A DNA stretch of 30,487 nucleotides from Bacteroides sp. CAG:530 (lineage in GTDB: Bacteria; Bacteroidota; Bacteroidia; Bacteroidales; Bacteroidaceae): positions 1 to 30,487 of the forward strand of contig FR881276.1 in assembly GCA_000434735.1 (NCBI GenBank), written 5' to 3'. Position 1 is the first letter of the stretch. Each line of letters starts with the position of its first letter. Positions 15,405 to 22,523 of this stretch are shown in pieces. The translations under genes and the position numbers were made by a program. The notes under the pieces were generated by a model, which did no database searches, was not told the origin of the DNA, and was given only the letters and a program-made list of their open reading frames with translations.

Positions 15405-16106
15405 ATGGCTTACAAAGAAATTTCAGGCAACATATTTAATACGAAAGCAATGGCTATTGTAAACACGGTGAATTGTGTGGGTGCTATGGGCAAAGGAATC
15501 GCACTTGATTTTAAATTGAGATTTCCTGAAATGTTTAAGGAGTATCAAAGAATTTGTTTTCAACATCTTCTTAAGCCAGGACAGATCTTGCCATACACAA
15601 AATCTACACCTATTATATTGAACTTTGCGGTTAAAGATGATTGGAAAGATCCTTCTAAAATAGAATGGGTAGAAGAAACCTTGCAGAAATTTGTAGATAA
15701 CTACAAAAAACTTGGTATTAGCTCAGTTGCTTTTCCATGGATGGGAGCGATGAATGGTGGTATCCCAATTGAAACAATAAAAATTCTTATGCGTAAGTAT
15801 TTGTCGGCATTGGAGGATATAGAAATAGAGGTTTATGATTTTGATCCTGATGCACCTTGTGCTCTTTATAAGACTTTAGAACTCATCGTGAACGAAAACA
15901 AATTTACTCCTTCGGAATTAGAAGATATATCTAATATAAAAGCTTGCTATTGGGTCAGAATTATTGATGCTGTAAATGATGCTAATATAAAAAGTATCAA
16001 TAATTTATGTAACTATATTGTTAATGGTAAGCGAATTATAGGGAAAACAAACATCGAAAGATTATTTGTTTTTCTTACTAATTATAAAGATGGTAAAATA
16101 TTATAG
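15405..16106 (+). CDS. Orphan DarG-like macro-domain protein
   Basis: The 233-aa product has an N-terminal macro domain (about 1-155) of the type that binds or hydrolyses ADP-ribose. Diagnostic motifs are AIVNTVNCVGAMGKGIALDF (residues 17-36), in which NTVN..GAMGKGIAL forms the ligand loop, then PGQILPY, and FPWMGAMNGGIPIETI in the position of the second glycine-rich loop. Closest in style are macro domains of DarG antitoxins, which remove ADP-ribose from DNA, and related phage or defence proteins. The last ~75 residues (NENKFTPSELEDISNI onward) are unrecognised. It is AT-richer than flanking housekeeping genes, has no clear promoter, lies 1 nt after a decayed ORF, and no DarT-like toxin gene is intact nearby. 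Enzyme activity is inferred. Confidence 0.8.
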   Translation: MAYKEISGNIFNTKAMAIVNTVNCVGAMGKGIALDFKLRFPEMFKEYQRICFQHLLKPGQILPYTKSTPIILNFAVKDDWKDPSKIEWVEETLQKFVDNYKKLGISSVAFPWMGAMNGGIPIETIKILMRKYLSALEDIEIEVYDFDPDAPCALYKTLELIVNENKFTPSELEDISNIKACYWVRIIDAVNDANIKSINNLCNYIVNGKRIIGKTNIERLFVFLTNYKDGKIL

Positions 16107-16250
16107 CAAAATTTAGGCTTACCGAGCGTTGTGTTAATCTCTCGCCAGAAGGACTTGACGTAAAGGAATTCGTCACAGACGATTCCAATAAGAAGGATGG
16201 AGCTATTGAGTTAACAGAAGGGAAGAAGTGGATTTTAGTCGAAGTTTAGT
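16107..16250 (+). pseudogene. Possible 3' remnant of another coding sequence
   Basis: An open frame of about 48 codons follows the macro-domain gene and reads protein-like: KFRLTERCVNLSPEGLDVKE, a charged middle (DDSNKKDG), and a final KKWILVEV before a TAG. It lacks a usable ATG, and a stop in the same frame lies just upstream within the macro gene. It is most simply the tail of a truncated gene; chance openness cannot be excluded. Family not recognised. Confidence 0.3.
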
Positions 16251-16355
16251 CCAACTTTTAGTCGAAGTTAGCTTGCTGTTATCTATAAAATGTTGATTTT
16301 CAGTATTTGTATAGCAGAGATGCTTTAGTCGAAATAAAAACATTTAGTCGAACTT
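16233..16355. repeat. Five TTTAGTCGAA-type direct repeats
   Basis: The core TTTAGTCGAA(G/C)TT occurs at 16234, 16245 (one mismatch, TTTAGTCCAACTT), 16257, 16324 and 16343. The spacing is uneven (11, 12, 67 and 19 nt), so it is not a CRISPR. The first copy overlaps the end of the possible remnant ORF. It may be a decayed minisatellite or a cluster of protein-binding sites. Confidence 0.55.
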
Positions 16356-16403
16356 AATAAGTAACAATGCTGTTAGGGAATTATATATAAGGTCTTTTAG
16401 AAA

Positions 16404-16448
16404 CGAAAGGGCACAAAAAAAACGCTGCACAACAATGCAGCGTTTTTT
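16404..16448. terminator. Hairpin repeat, copy 2; bidirectional terminator
   Basis: CGAAAGGGCACAAAAA (16404-16419) leads into a perfect stem AACGCTGCA/TGCAGCGTT with a 6-nt CAACAA loop, with A and T runs on both sides. It lies 15 nt beyond the stop of the minus-strand META gene, so it is a good terminator for that gene and for any plus-strand transcript of the accessory patch. It shares the 16-mer and the TGCAGCGTTTTT arm with copy 1 at 14893. Confidence 0.8.
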
Positions 16449-16462
16449 TGTGTGATAAGTCA

Positions 16463-16879
16463 TTATTTCTTCAATTCCAAAAGCTCTTTTCCTGCTTTGT
16501 CAGTCAGGATGATAGAACTGTCAGCGCCAGCCTTGAACTCCTGTACCTTGCTGATAGCTTCTACTATCTTGTCTTCAGTTGCCATGTCGGCACACATCAT
16601 CATGGTGCGCATTGTTTCTCCGAATTTCAGTGAGCTGTTGTTCTGCTTGTAATCACCGTTTATGATGTTACATCCAGCGTTGCCGTGGAACTGCTTCTTT
16701 ACAGTATCGAATTCCAAGTACGGTTCAGTTTCAACTTCACCTATTGCTGCTCCGTCTACTTTCACGATATTCCATTTACCTTCCAATGAAGGGACGTTAG
16801 CCGATTTTTGACTACCTGCACATGATGCAGCGAATGCGGCCATGCCAAATGCCGCCATGCCTAAAACTAATTTTTTCAT
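16463..16879 (-). CDS. META-domain lipoprotein (HslJ-like)
   Basis: The 138-aa product begins with a lipoprotein signal peptide ending FAASC (Cys20), so it should be anchored in the envelope. The rest is one META domain: LEGKWNIVKVDG, EPYLEFDTVKKQFHGNAGCN, SSLKFGETMRTMMMCADM and a final LTDKAGKELLEL. META/HslJ proteins are small envelope proteins linked in E. coli to heat-shock and novobiocin resistance; the molecular role is unclear. It is a single gene with a TAACTTTG box upstream and a shared hairpin terminator downstream. Divergent from the fucosidase gene. Confidence 0.88.
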   Translation of the reverse strand: MKKLVLGMAAFGMAAFAASCAGSQKSANVPSLEGKWNIVKVDGAAIGEVETEPYLEFDTVKKQFHGNAGCNIINGDYKQNNSSLKFGETMRTMMMCADMATEDKIVEAISKVQEFKAGADSSIILTDKAGKELLELKK

Positions 16880-16926
16880 ACTTCTGTTGTTTTTAGTTGT
16901 TGTGTTTAATTTTTAATTGTTAAATG

Positions 16927-16934
16927 CAAAGTTA
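16927..16934 (-). promoter_or_regulatory. -7 box of the META lipoprotein gene
   Basis: The minus strand reads TAACTTTG about 48 nt before the ATG. No good TTTG element is found at the -33 position. Confidence 0.5.
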
Positions 16935-16972
16935 TGCAAAGCACTGCATCGCACCATTCTTTTTTTTACAAA

Positions 16973-17004
16973 GTTGCCGAAAATGTTTTAAATCTATATA
17001 TTTG
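16973..17004 (+). promoter_or_regulatory. Promoter of the fucosidase gene
   Basis: GTTG (16973-16976, one mismatch to TTTG) lies exactly 20 nt before TATATTTG (16997-17004), about 40 nt before the ATG. Confidence 0.6.
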
Positions 17005-17043
17005 CTACATTAAAATAAGTATTAAACGTTAAATCGTATTATT

Positions 17044-18357
17044 ATGAAGTTATCAAAATTATGTACGGGGCTATGTCTGTCGGCCTCATTGTTCGCCACA
17101 CCGGCATTCGCTCAAGAGGGTTATCAGCCTGCTCCAGAGAATGTACAGGCGCGTCAGAACTTTGCAGATCACAAATTCGGTATATTCCTTCACTGGGGTA
17201 TATACAGCATGTTTGCTCAGGGAGAATGGTATTTGCAGAACGCTAATATTGACAACAAGGAGTACGCTAAGGCTGCAAAAGGTTTTTATCCGGCTCAGTT
17301 CGACGCTAAGCAGTGGGTGAGTGCCTTTAAGCAGGCGGGAGCTAAATACATCTGCTTCACTACACGCCATCACGATGGATTCTCTATGTTCGATACCAAA
17401 TATTCTGATTATGATATCGTTGACGCTTCTCCGTTCAAGCGCGATATAGTGCGCGAGTTGGCGGATGAGTGTAAACGTCAGGGCATAAAGTTCCATCTGT
17501 ATTATTCGCATATCGACTGGACTCGCGATGATTATCCTACAGGCCGTACCGGACGCCATACAGGCAAAGACCCGAAGAAAGAAGACTGGAACTCATATTT
17601 CACTTTCATGAATAATCAGCTTACGGAGTTGATTAAGAATTATGACCCCGATGCCATTTGGTTTGACGGATGGTGGGATCATGATGAAGATGCAGTTCAG
17701 TTCGATTGGCACCTTGGCGAGCAGTACGCTATGATGCATAAGCTGAAACCGTCGTTGCTGATTGGTAACAACCATCATCAGACTCCTAATCCGGGCGAGG
17801 ATATTCAGATATTCGAACGCGACCTGCCTGGAGAAAACTCAGCCGGACTGAGCGGACAGTCTATCAGTAGATTACCGTTGGAAACTTGCCAAACCATGAA
17901 CGGTATGTGGGGATATAAGGTTGTAGACCAGAATTATAAGTCGGTTAAGACCTTGATTCAGTACTTGGTGGGAGCTGCCGGAAAAGGCGCTAACCTGTTG
18001 CTTAACATAGGCCCTCAGCTCGATGGAGAATTGCCGGCTACCGCTCTCGACCGTTTGAAAGGCATGGGCGAATGGTTGGAAAAATACGGAGAAACTGTTT
18101 ACGGCACTACAGCAGGCGATGTACCTACCCGTCCGTGGGGTGTTACTACACGTAAGGGAGACAGACAATATGTACATATCATGTCGCTCGAAGATACTTC
18201 ATTGTTCTTGCCTATCACCTCGAAAGTGAAGAAAGCAGTGGTGTTCGATAGCCGCAAGCCTGTATCGTTTAAGCAGACAAAAGACGGAATATTGCTCGAT
18301 TTAGGACTGAAACCTCAAGACGCTGATTACATTGTTGAACTCACAATGGCAAGATAA
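17044..18357 (+). CDS. Secreted GH29 alpha-L-fucosidase
   Basis: The 437-aa product should release alpha-linked L-fucose from host or dietary glycans in the periplasm. A cleavable signal peptide ends at about residue 23 (TPAFA/Q). GH29 hallmarks are KFGIFLHWGIYSMFAQGEWY, the TTRHHDGFSMFDTKYSDYD block, and IWFDGWW with the nucleophile Asp208. Glu258 in QIFERDLPG is a plausible acid/base, by its spacing from the nucleophile (inferred). The C-terminus (about 340-437) resembles the small beta-sandwich of the family. Length fits. It stands alone with its own promoter, without SusCD partners. Fine linkage specificity is not deducible. Confidence 0.92.
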   Translation: MKLSKLCTGLCLSASLFATPAFAQEGYQPAPENVQARQNFADHKFGIFLHWGIYSMFAQGEWYLQNANIDNKEYAKAAKGFYPAQFDAKQWVSAFKQAGAKYICFTTRHHDGFSMFDTKYSDYDIVDASPFKRDIVRELADECKRQGIKFHLYYSHIDWTRDDYPTGRTGRHTGKDPKKEDWNSYFTFMNNQLTELIKNYDPDAIWFDGWWDHDEDAVQFDWHLGEQYAMMHKLKPSLLIGNNHHQTPNPGEDIQIFERDLPGENSAGLSGQSISRLPLETCQTMNGMWGYKVVDQNYKSVKTLIQYLVGAAGKGANLLLNIGPQLDGELPATALDRLKGMGEWLEKYGETVYGTTAGDVPTRPWGVTTRKGDRQYVHIMSLEDTSLFLPITSKVKKAVVFDSRKPVSFKQTKDGILLDLGLKPQDADYIVELTMAR

Positions 18358-18392
18358 TCATAGGTTTTTTTTTCGAAATCTGTTTTTTCTTG

Positions 18393-18430
18393 TATTTTTG
18401 CACCGCTGAACCGCAAAGGCGGTGCAAAAA
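18393..18430 (+). promoter_or_regulatory. ileS promoter embedded in a perfect inverted repeat
   Basis: TATTTTTG at 18393-18400 is the -7 box. From its T run starts a perfect 12-bp inverted repeat, TTTTTGCACCGC (18395-18406) and GCGGTGCAAAAA (18419-18430). A competing small hairpin, CCGC-AAAG-GCGG (18411-18422), would fit in the RNA 5' end. The repeat spans the expected transcription start, so it could be a repressor operator or a leader switch. Confidence 0.5.
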
Positions 18431-18459
18431 TGTAAGAATATAAACTACTTATACATATT

Positions 18460-21400
18460 ATGGACAATAAATTTACTGAATATTCTCAGCTTAATCTTTC
18501 TGACGTAAATAAGGAAGTGCTGAAGAAGTGGGATGAGAATGACGTATTCTCACACAGTATGACAGAACGTGAGGGCTGTCCTTCGTTTGTTTTCTATGAA
18601 GGTCCTCCTTCGGCTAATGGTATGCCGGGTATCCACCATGTAATGGCTCGTACCATTAAGGATACATTCTGCCGTTATAAAACAATGAAAGGTTTTCAGG
18701 TAAAGCGTAAAGCCGGATGGGATACACACGGACTCCCTGTAGAACTTGGTGTAGAAAAGACTTTGGGTATTACAAAAGAGGATATCGGTAAAACTATTTC
18801 TGTAGCTGAATATAACAAACATTGCCGTACGGACGTTATGAAGTTCACTAAAGAGTGGACCGACCTTACTCACAAGATGGGTTATTGGGTTGACTTGGAT
18901 AATCCGTACATCACTTACGATAACAGATACATCGAGACATTGTGGTGGCTCTTGCAGCAGCTGTATAAAAAAGGCTTGCTTTATAAGGGTTACACCATCC
19001 AGCCGTATTCTCCGGCTGCCGGAACAGGACTTAGCTCGCACGAGTTGAACCAGCCCGGATGCTACCGCGACGTGAAAGACCTCACCGTGGTAGGTCAGTT
19101 CAAGATAAAGAATCCTAAACCGGAAATGACTCAGTGGGGAACTCCGTATTTCTTGGCTTGGACTACTACTCCGTGGACTTTGCCTTCTAACACCGCTCTG
19201 TGCGTTGGCCCGAAGATTGACTATGTAGCCGTGCAGACTTACAACGGATACACCGGAGAGAAGATGACTGTAGTATTGGCTAAGGCATTACTCTATACAC
19301 ACTTCAACAAGAAAGCCGAAGACTTGGCTTTGGAAGACTACAAACCAGGCGATAAGCTGATACCGTTTAAGGTAGTAGGCGAGTACAAAGGTCCGGATTT
19401 GGTAGGCATGGAGTACGAACAGCTTATGCCGTGGGTTAAGCCTGTAACAGTAGACGAAGACGGCAACTGGAAAGACGCTTCAGATAAGGCTTTCCGTGTA
19501 ATCCCCGGTGATTATGTTACAACAGAAGACGGTACAGGTATCGTACATATCGCTCCTACATTTGGTGCCGACGATGCTAATGTAGCCCGTGCTGCAGGTA
19601 TCCCTTCATTGTTCATGATTAACAAGAAAGGCGAAACCCGCCCGATGGTAGACCTTACAGGTAAATTCTACTTGTTGGATGAACTCGACGAAAAGTTCGT
19701 GAAAGAATGCGTAGATGTCGAAAAGTATAAAGAGTATCAAGGCCGTTGGGTTAAGAACGCTTACGACCCTCAGTTTACTATTGATGGCAAATACGATGAA
19801 AAAGCTGCTCAGGCAGCCGAAAGCCTTGATGTATACATCTGCATGATGATGAAGCAGAACAACTTGGCTTTCAAGATGGAAAAACATGTTCATAATTACC
19901 CTCACTGCTGGCGTACAGACAAACCGGTGCTTTACTATCCGCTGGATAGCTGGTTTATCCGTTCTACCGCTTGCAAGGAACGTATGATTGAACTGAACAA
20001 AACTATTAACTGGAAACCGGAATCTACAGGTTCAGGACGTTTCGGCAAATGGTTGGAAAATCTGAACGACTGGAACTTGAGCCGCTCACGCTATTGGGGA
20101 ACTCCGCTTCCTATTTGGCGTAGCGAAGAAGGCGAAGAAATCTGCATCGGCTCTGTAGAAGAACTGTATAACGAGATTGAAAAGTCGGTTGCTGCAGGCT
20201 TCATGACAGAGAATCCGTATAAGAAGCTTGGTTTCGTTCCGGGTCAGTATAATAAGGACAATTATGACAAGATTGACTTGCACCGTCCTTACGTAGACGA
20301 TATTATCTTGGTTTCTGCCAGCGGTAAGCCTATGAAGCGTGAATTAGACCTTATCGACGTTTGGTTCGATTCGGGTTCTATGCCTTACGCTCAGTTGCAC
20401 TATCCGTTCGAGAACAAGGAACTTATTGACAGCGGCTCTTATTATCCTGCCGATTTCATTGCCGAAGGTGTAGACCAAACTCGTGGATGGTTCTTTACTC
20501 TTCACGCTATCGCTACCATGGTATTCGGAAGCGTGGCTTATAAGAACGTAATCTCTAACGGATTGGTTCTTGATAAGAACGGTAATAAGATGTCTAAGCG
20601 TCTTGGTAACGCTGTAGACCCATTCGGAGCTATCGAGAAATTCGGTTCTGACCCGTTGCGTTGGTACATGATTACCAACTCATCGCCATGGGATAACCTG
20701 AAGTTCGATACTGATGGAGTAGACGAAGTACGCCGTAAATTCTTCGGAACATTATATAATACATATTCGTTCTTCGCATTGTATGCCAACGTAGACGGAT
20801 TCACTTATTCAGAAGCCGACGTGCCTATGAACGAGCGTCCTGAAATCGACCGTTGGATATTGTCTCTCCTTAACACATTGATTAAGGATGTAGACGCATG
20901 CTTCGCCGATTACGAACCAACTAAGGCTGGTCGTTTGATTACAGACTTCGTAAACGATAACTTGAGTAACTGGTACGTACGTTTGAACCGTAAGCGTTTC
21001 TGGGGTAGCGCTATGAGCACCGACAAGCTTTCGGCTTACCAGACTCTGTACACTTGCTTGGAAACCGTAGCTAAGCTGATGGCTCCTATCGCTCCGTTCT
21101 ACGCCGATCGTCTGTATATGGACTTGATTGGAGTAACAGGTCGCGATAACGTAGTATCTGTTCACTTGGCTAAATTCCCTGTAGCCGACGAATCTTTGAT
21201 TAACAAGGAACTCGAAGCTCGTATGCAGATGGCTCAGGATGTTACTTCTATGGTATTGGCATTGCGTCGTAAAGTAAATATCAAAGTACGTCAGCCGCTG
21301 CAGTGCATCATGATTCCGGTTGTCGATGAAGATCAGAAACGCCACATCGAAGCAGTGAAAGACCTTATCATGAGCGAAGTCAACGTTAAGGAAATTCAGT

Positions 21401-21948
21401 TTGTAGAAGGCGCATCCGGAGTACTCGTTAAGAAGGTAAAATGCGACTTCAAGAAACTCGGTCCTAAGTTCGGTAAGCAGATGAAGGCAGTTGCCGTAGC
21501 CGTAGCAGGCATGTCGCAAGAAGATATAGCACAGTTCGAAAAGAACGGTAGCTTTACATTCTCGCTCGACGGTGGAGACGCTGTAGTAGAAGTAGCCGAT
21601 GTAGAAATCTTCAGCGAAGATATCCCTGGATGGCTGGTTGCCAACGAAGGCAAACTTACTGTTGCCCTCGAAGTAACCGTAACCGACGAGCTTCGCCGCG
21701 AAGGTATCGCACGCGAATTGGTTAACCGTATTCAGAACATCCGTAAGAGTAGCGGATTTGAAATAACAGACAAGATAAACATCACATTGTCTAAGAATCC
21801 TAACACTGATGATGCGGTAAATGAATATAATAGCTATATTTGCAACCAAGTACTCGGTAATTCATTGACCTTGGTTGACGAAGTGGCAGACGGTACAGAA
21901 TTGAACTTTGATGACTTCTCACTTTTTGTAAAAGTAGAGAAACTGTGA
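18460..21948 (+). CDS. ileS: Isoleucine--tRNA ligase
   Basis: IleS charges tRNA-Ile and edits misactivated valine. The 1162-aa product is a class I enzyme. The HIGH signature is present as GIHH in GPPSANGMPGIHHV (about 48-61), and KMSKR is at 710-714. The CP1 editing domain lies between (about 200-420), and the anticodon-binding region follows with WYVRLNRKRFW. The length and the PG-HH form of HIGH are typical of the longer, eukaryote-like IleRS class, which in several bacteria is naturally mupirocin-insensitive; that property is inferred. It starts the ileS - DksA-like - lspA cluster. A hairpin follows the stop. Confidence 0.96.
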   Translation: MDNKFTEYSQLNLSDVNKEVLKKWDENDVFSHSMTEREGCPSFVFYEGPPSANGMPGIHHVMARTIKDTFCRYKTMKGFQVKRKAGWDTHGLPVELGVEKTLGITKEDIGKTISVAEYNKHCRTDVMKFTKEWTDLTHKMGYWVDLDNPYITYDNRYIETLWWLLQQLYKKGLLYKGYTIQPYSPAAGTGLSSHELNQPGCYRDVKDLTVVGQFKIKNPKPEMTQWGTPYFLAWTTTPWTLPSNTALCVGPKIDYVAVQTYNGYTGEKMTVVLAKALLYTHFNKKAEDLALEDYKPGDKLIPFKVVGEYKGPDLVGMEYEQLMPWVKPVTVDEDGNWKDASDKAFRVIPGDYVTTEDGTGIVHIAPTFGADDANVARAAGIPSLFMINKKGETRPMVDLTGKFYLLDELDEKFVKECVDVEKYKEYQGRWVKNAYDPQFTIDGKYDEKAAQAAESLDVYICMMMKQNNLAFKMEKHVHNYPHCWRTDKPVLYYPLDSWFIRSTACKERMIELNKTINWKPESTGSGRFGKWLENLNDWNLSRSRYWGTPLPIWRSEEGEEICIGSVEELYNEIEKSVAAGFMTENPYKKLGFVPGQYNKDNYDKIDLHRPYVDDIILVSASGKPMKRELDLIDVWFDSGSMPYAQLHYPFENKELIDSGSYYPADFIAEGVDQTRGWFFTLHAIATMVFGSVAYKNVISNGLVLDKNGNKMSKRLGNAVDPFGAIEKFGSDPLRWYMITNSSPWDNLKFDTDGVDEVRRKFFGTLYNTYSFFALYANVDGFTYSEADVPMNERPEIDRWILSLLNTLIKDVDACFADYEPTKAGRLITDFVNDNLSNWYVRLNRKRFWGSAMSTDKLSAYQTLYTCLETVAKLMAPIAPFYADRLYMDLIGVTGRDNVVSVHLAKFPVADESLINKELEARMQMAQDVTSMVLALRRKVNIKVRQPLQCIMIPVVDEDQKRHIEAVKDLIMSEVNVKEIQFVEGASGVLVKKVKCDFKKLGPKFGKQMKAVAVAVAGMSQEDIAQFEKNGSFTFSLDGGDAVVEVADVEIFSEDIPGWLVANEGKLTVALEVTVTDELRREGIARELVNRIQNIRKSSGFEITDKINITLSKNPNTDDAVNEYNSYICNQVLGNSLTLVDEVADGTELNFDDFSLFVKVEKL

Positions 21949-21960
21949 TATGAACTAAAG

Positions 21961-21986
21961 GGAGAATAAGCGTTTGCTTATTCTCC
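21961..21986 (+). terminator. Hairpin between ileS and the DksA-like gene
   Basis: A perfect 11-bp stem, GGAGAATAAGC/GCTTATTCTCC, with a GTTT loop starts 12 nt after the ileS stop. It is followed only by TACCTTTA, so it may be a leaky terminator or processing site. TACCTTTA also resembles a -7 box for the next gene. Confidence 0.55.
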
Positions 21987-22017
21987 TACCTTTACAAACC
22001 ATTTAAAATTTAATCTT

Positions 22018-22395
22018 ATGGCTGAAAAGACAAGATACTCGGATGCAGAACTCGAGGAGTTCCGTGCCATTATCATGGAAAAGCTTCAGCTCGCTGAACG
22101 CGACTATGAGAAATTGAAAAGCAGTATAATGAACACCGACGGCAATGACACTGACGATACATCACCCACATATAAGGTGCTCGAAGAAGGTGCAAATACA
22201 TTGTCTAAGGAAGAAACAACCCGCTTGGCGGCACGACAGCTGAAGTTCATTCAGAACCTACGTGCGGCATTGGTACGTATCGAAAACAAGACTTACGGTG
22301 TTTGCCGTGAGACCGGAAAACTTATTCCGAAGGAAAGATTGCGTGCTGTTCCTCATGCTACATTGAGCATTGAAGCTAAGCAGGGAAAGAAATAA
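22018..22395 (+). CDS. TraR/DksA-like protein lacking the zinc-finger cysteines
   Basis: The 125-aa product resembles DksA/TraR proteins, which enter the RNA polymerase secondary channel and modulate transcription, often with ppGpp. A long N-terminal coiled coil (about 8-90) is followed by the C-terminal globular motif YGVCRETGKLIPKERLRAVP and the family-typical HATLSIEAK. Classical DksA has four zinc-binding cysteines; here only one cysteine remains (YGVC), so zinc binding is unlikely. It lies between ileS and lspA, an order I recall from Bacteroides, and is followed by its own terminator. Confidence 0.85.
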   Translation: MAEKTRYSDAELEEFRAIIMEKLQLAERDYEKLKSSIMNTDGNDTDDTSPTYKVLEEGANTLSKEETTRLAARQLKFIQNLRAALVRIENKTYGVCRETGKLIPKERLRAVPHATLSIEAKQGKK

Positions 22396-22432
22396 TATCA
22401 TTTAAAGCTATTCAATGCCGGATGGCAAAACA

Positions 22433-22484
22433 CACCACAGATTGCGCGGATTCATAATACTCGGGTAATCTGTGGTGCTTTTCT
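22433..22484 (+). terminator. Terminator after the DksA-like gene
   Basis: CACCACAGATT (22433-22443) pairs perfectly with AATCTGTGGTG (22467-22477) around a 23-nt loop, followed by CTTTTCT. Confidence 0.7.
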
Positions 22485-22523
22485 GTAAAGGCAATGTGTA
22501 GCTAGTATTGAACTATAAACTAT

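Noticed and set aside
15405..16106. Calling the locus an intact DarTG toxin-antitoxin system
   Set aside because: No DarT toxin motif is visible in any frame near the macro gene, and the upstream ORF is broken and unidentified.
16233..16355. CRISPR array from the TTTAGTCGAA repeats
   Set aside because: Repeats are only 10-13 nt, unevenly spaced and partly degenerate, with no cas genes.
18393..18460. T-box or tRNA-sensing riboswitch upstream of ileS
   Set aside because: The leader is only about 50 nt and has no T-box sequence, specifier loop or antiterminator; T-boxes are not expected in this phylum.
20809..21849. 346-codon minus-strand ORF inside ileS
   Set aside because: Antisense shadow of a conserved ileS region; amino-acid composition not like a real protein and no promoter.
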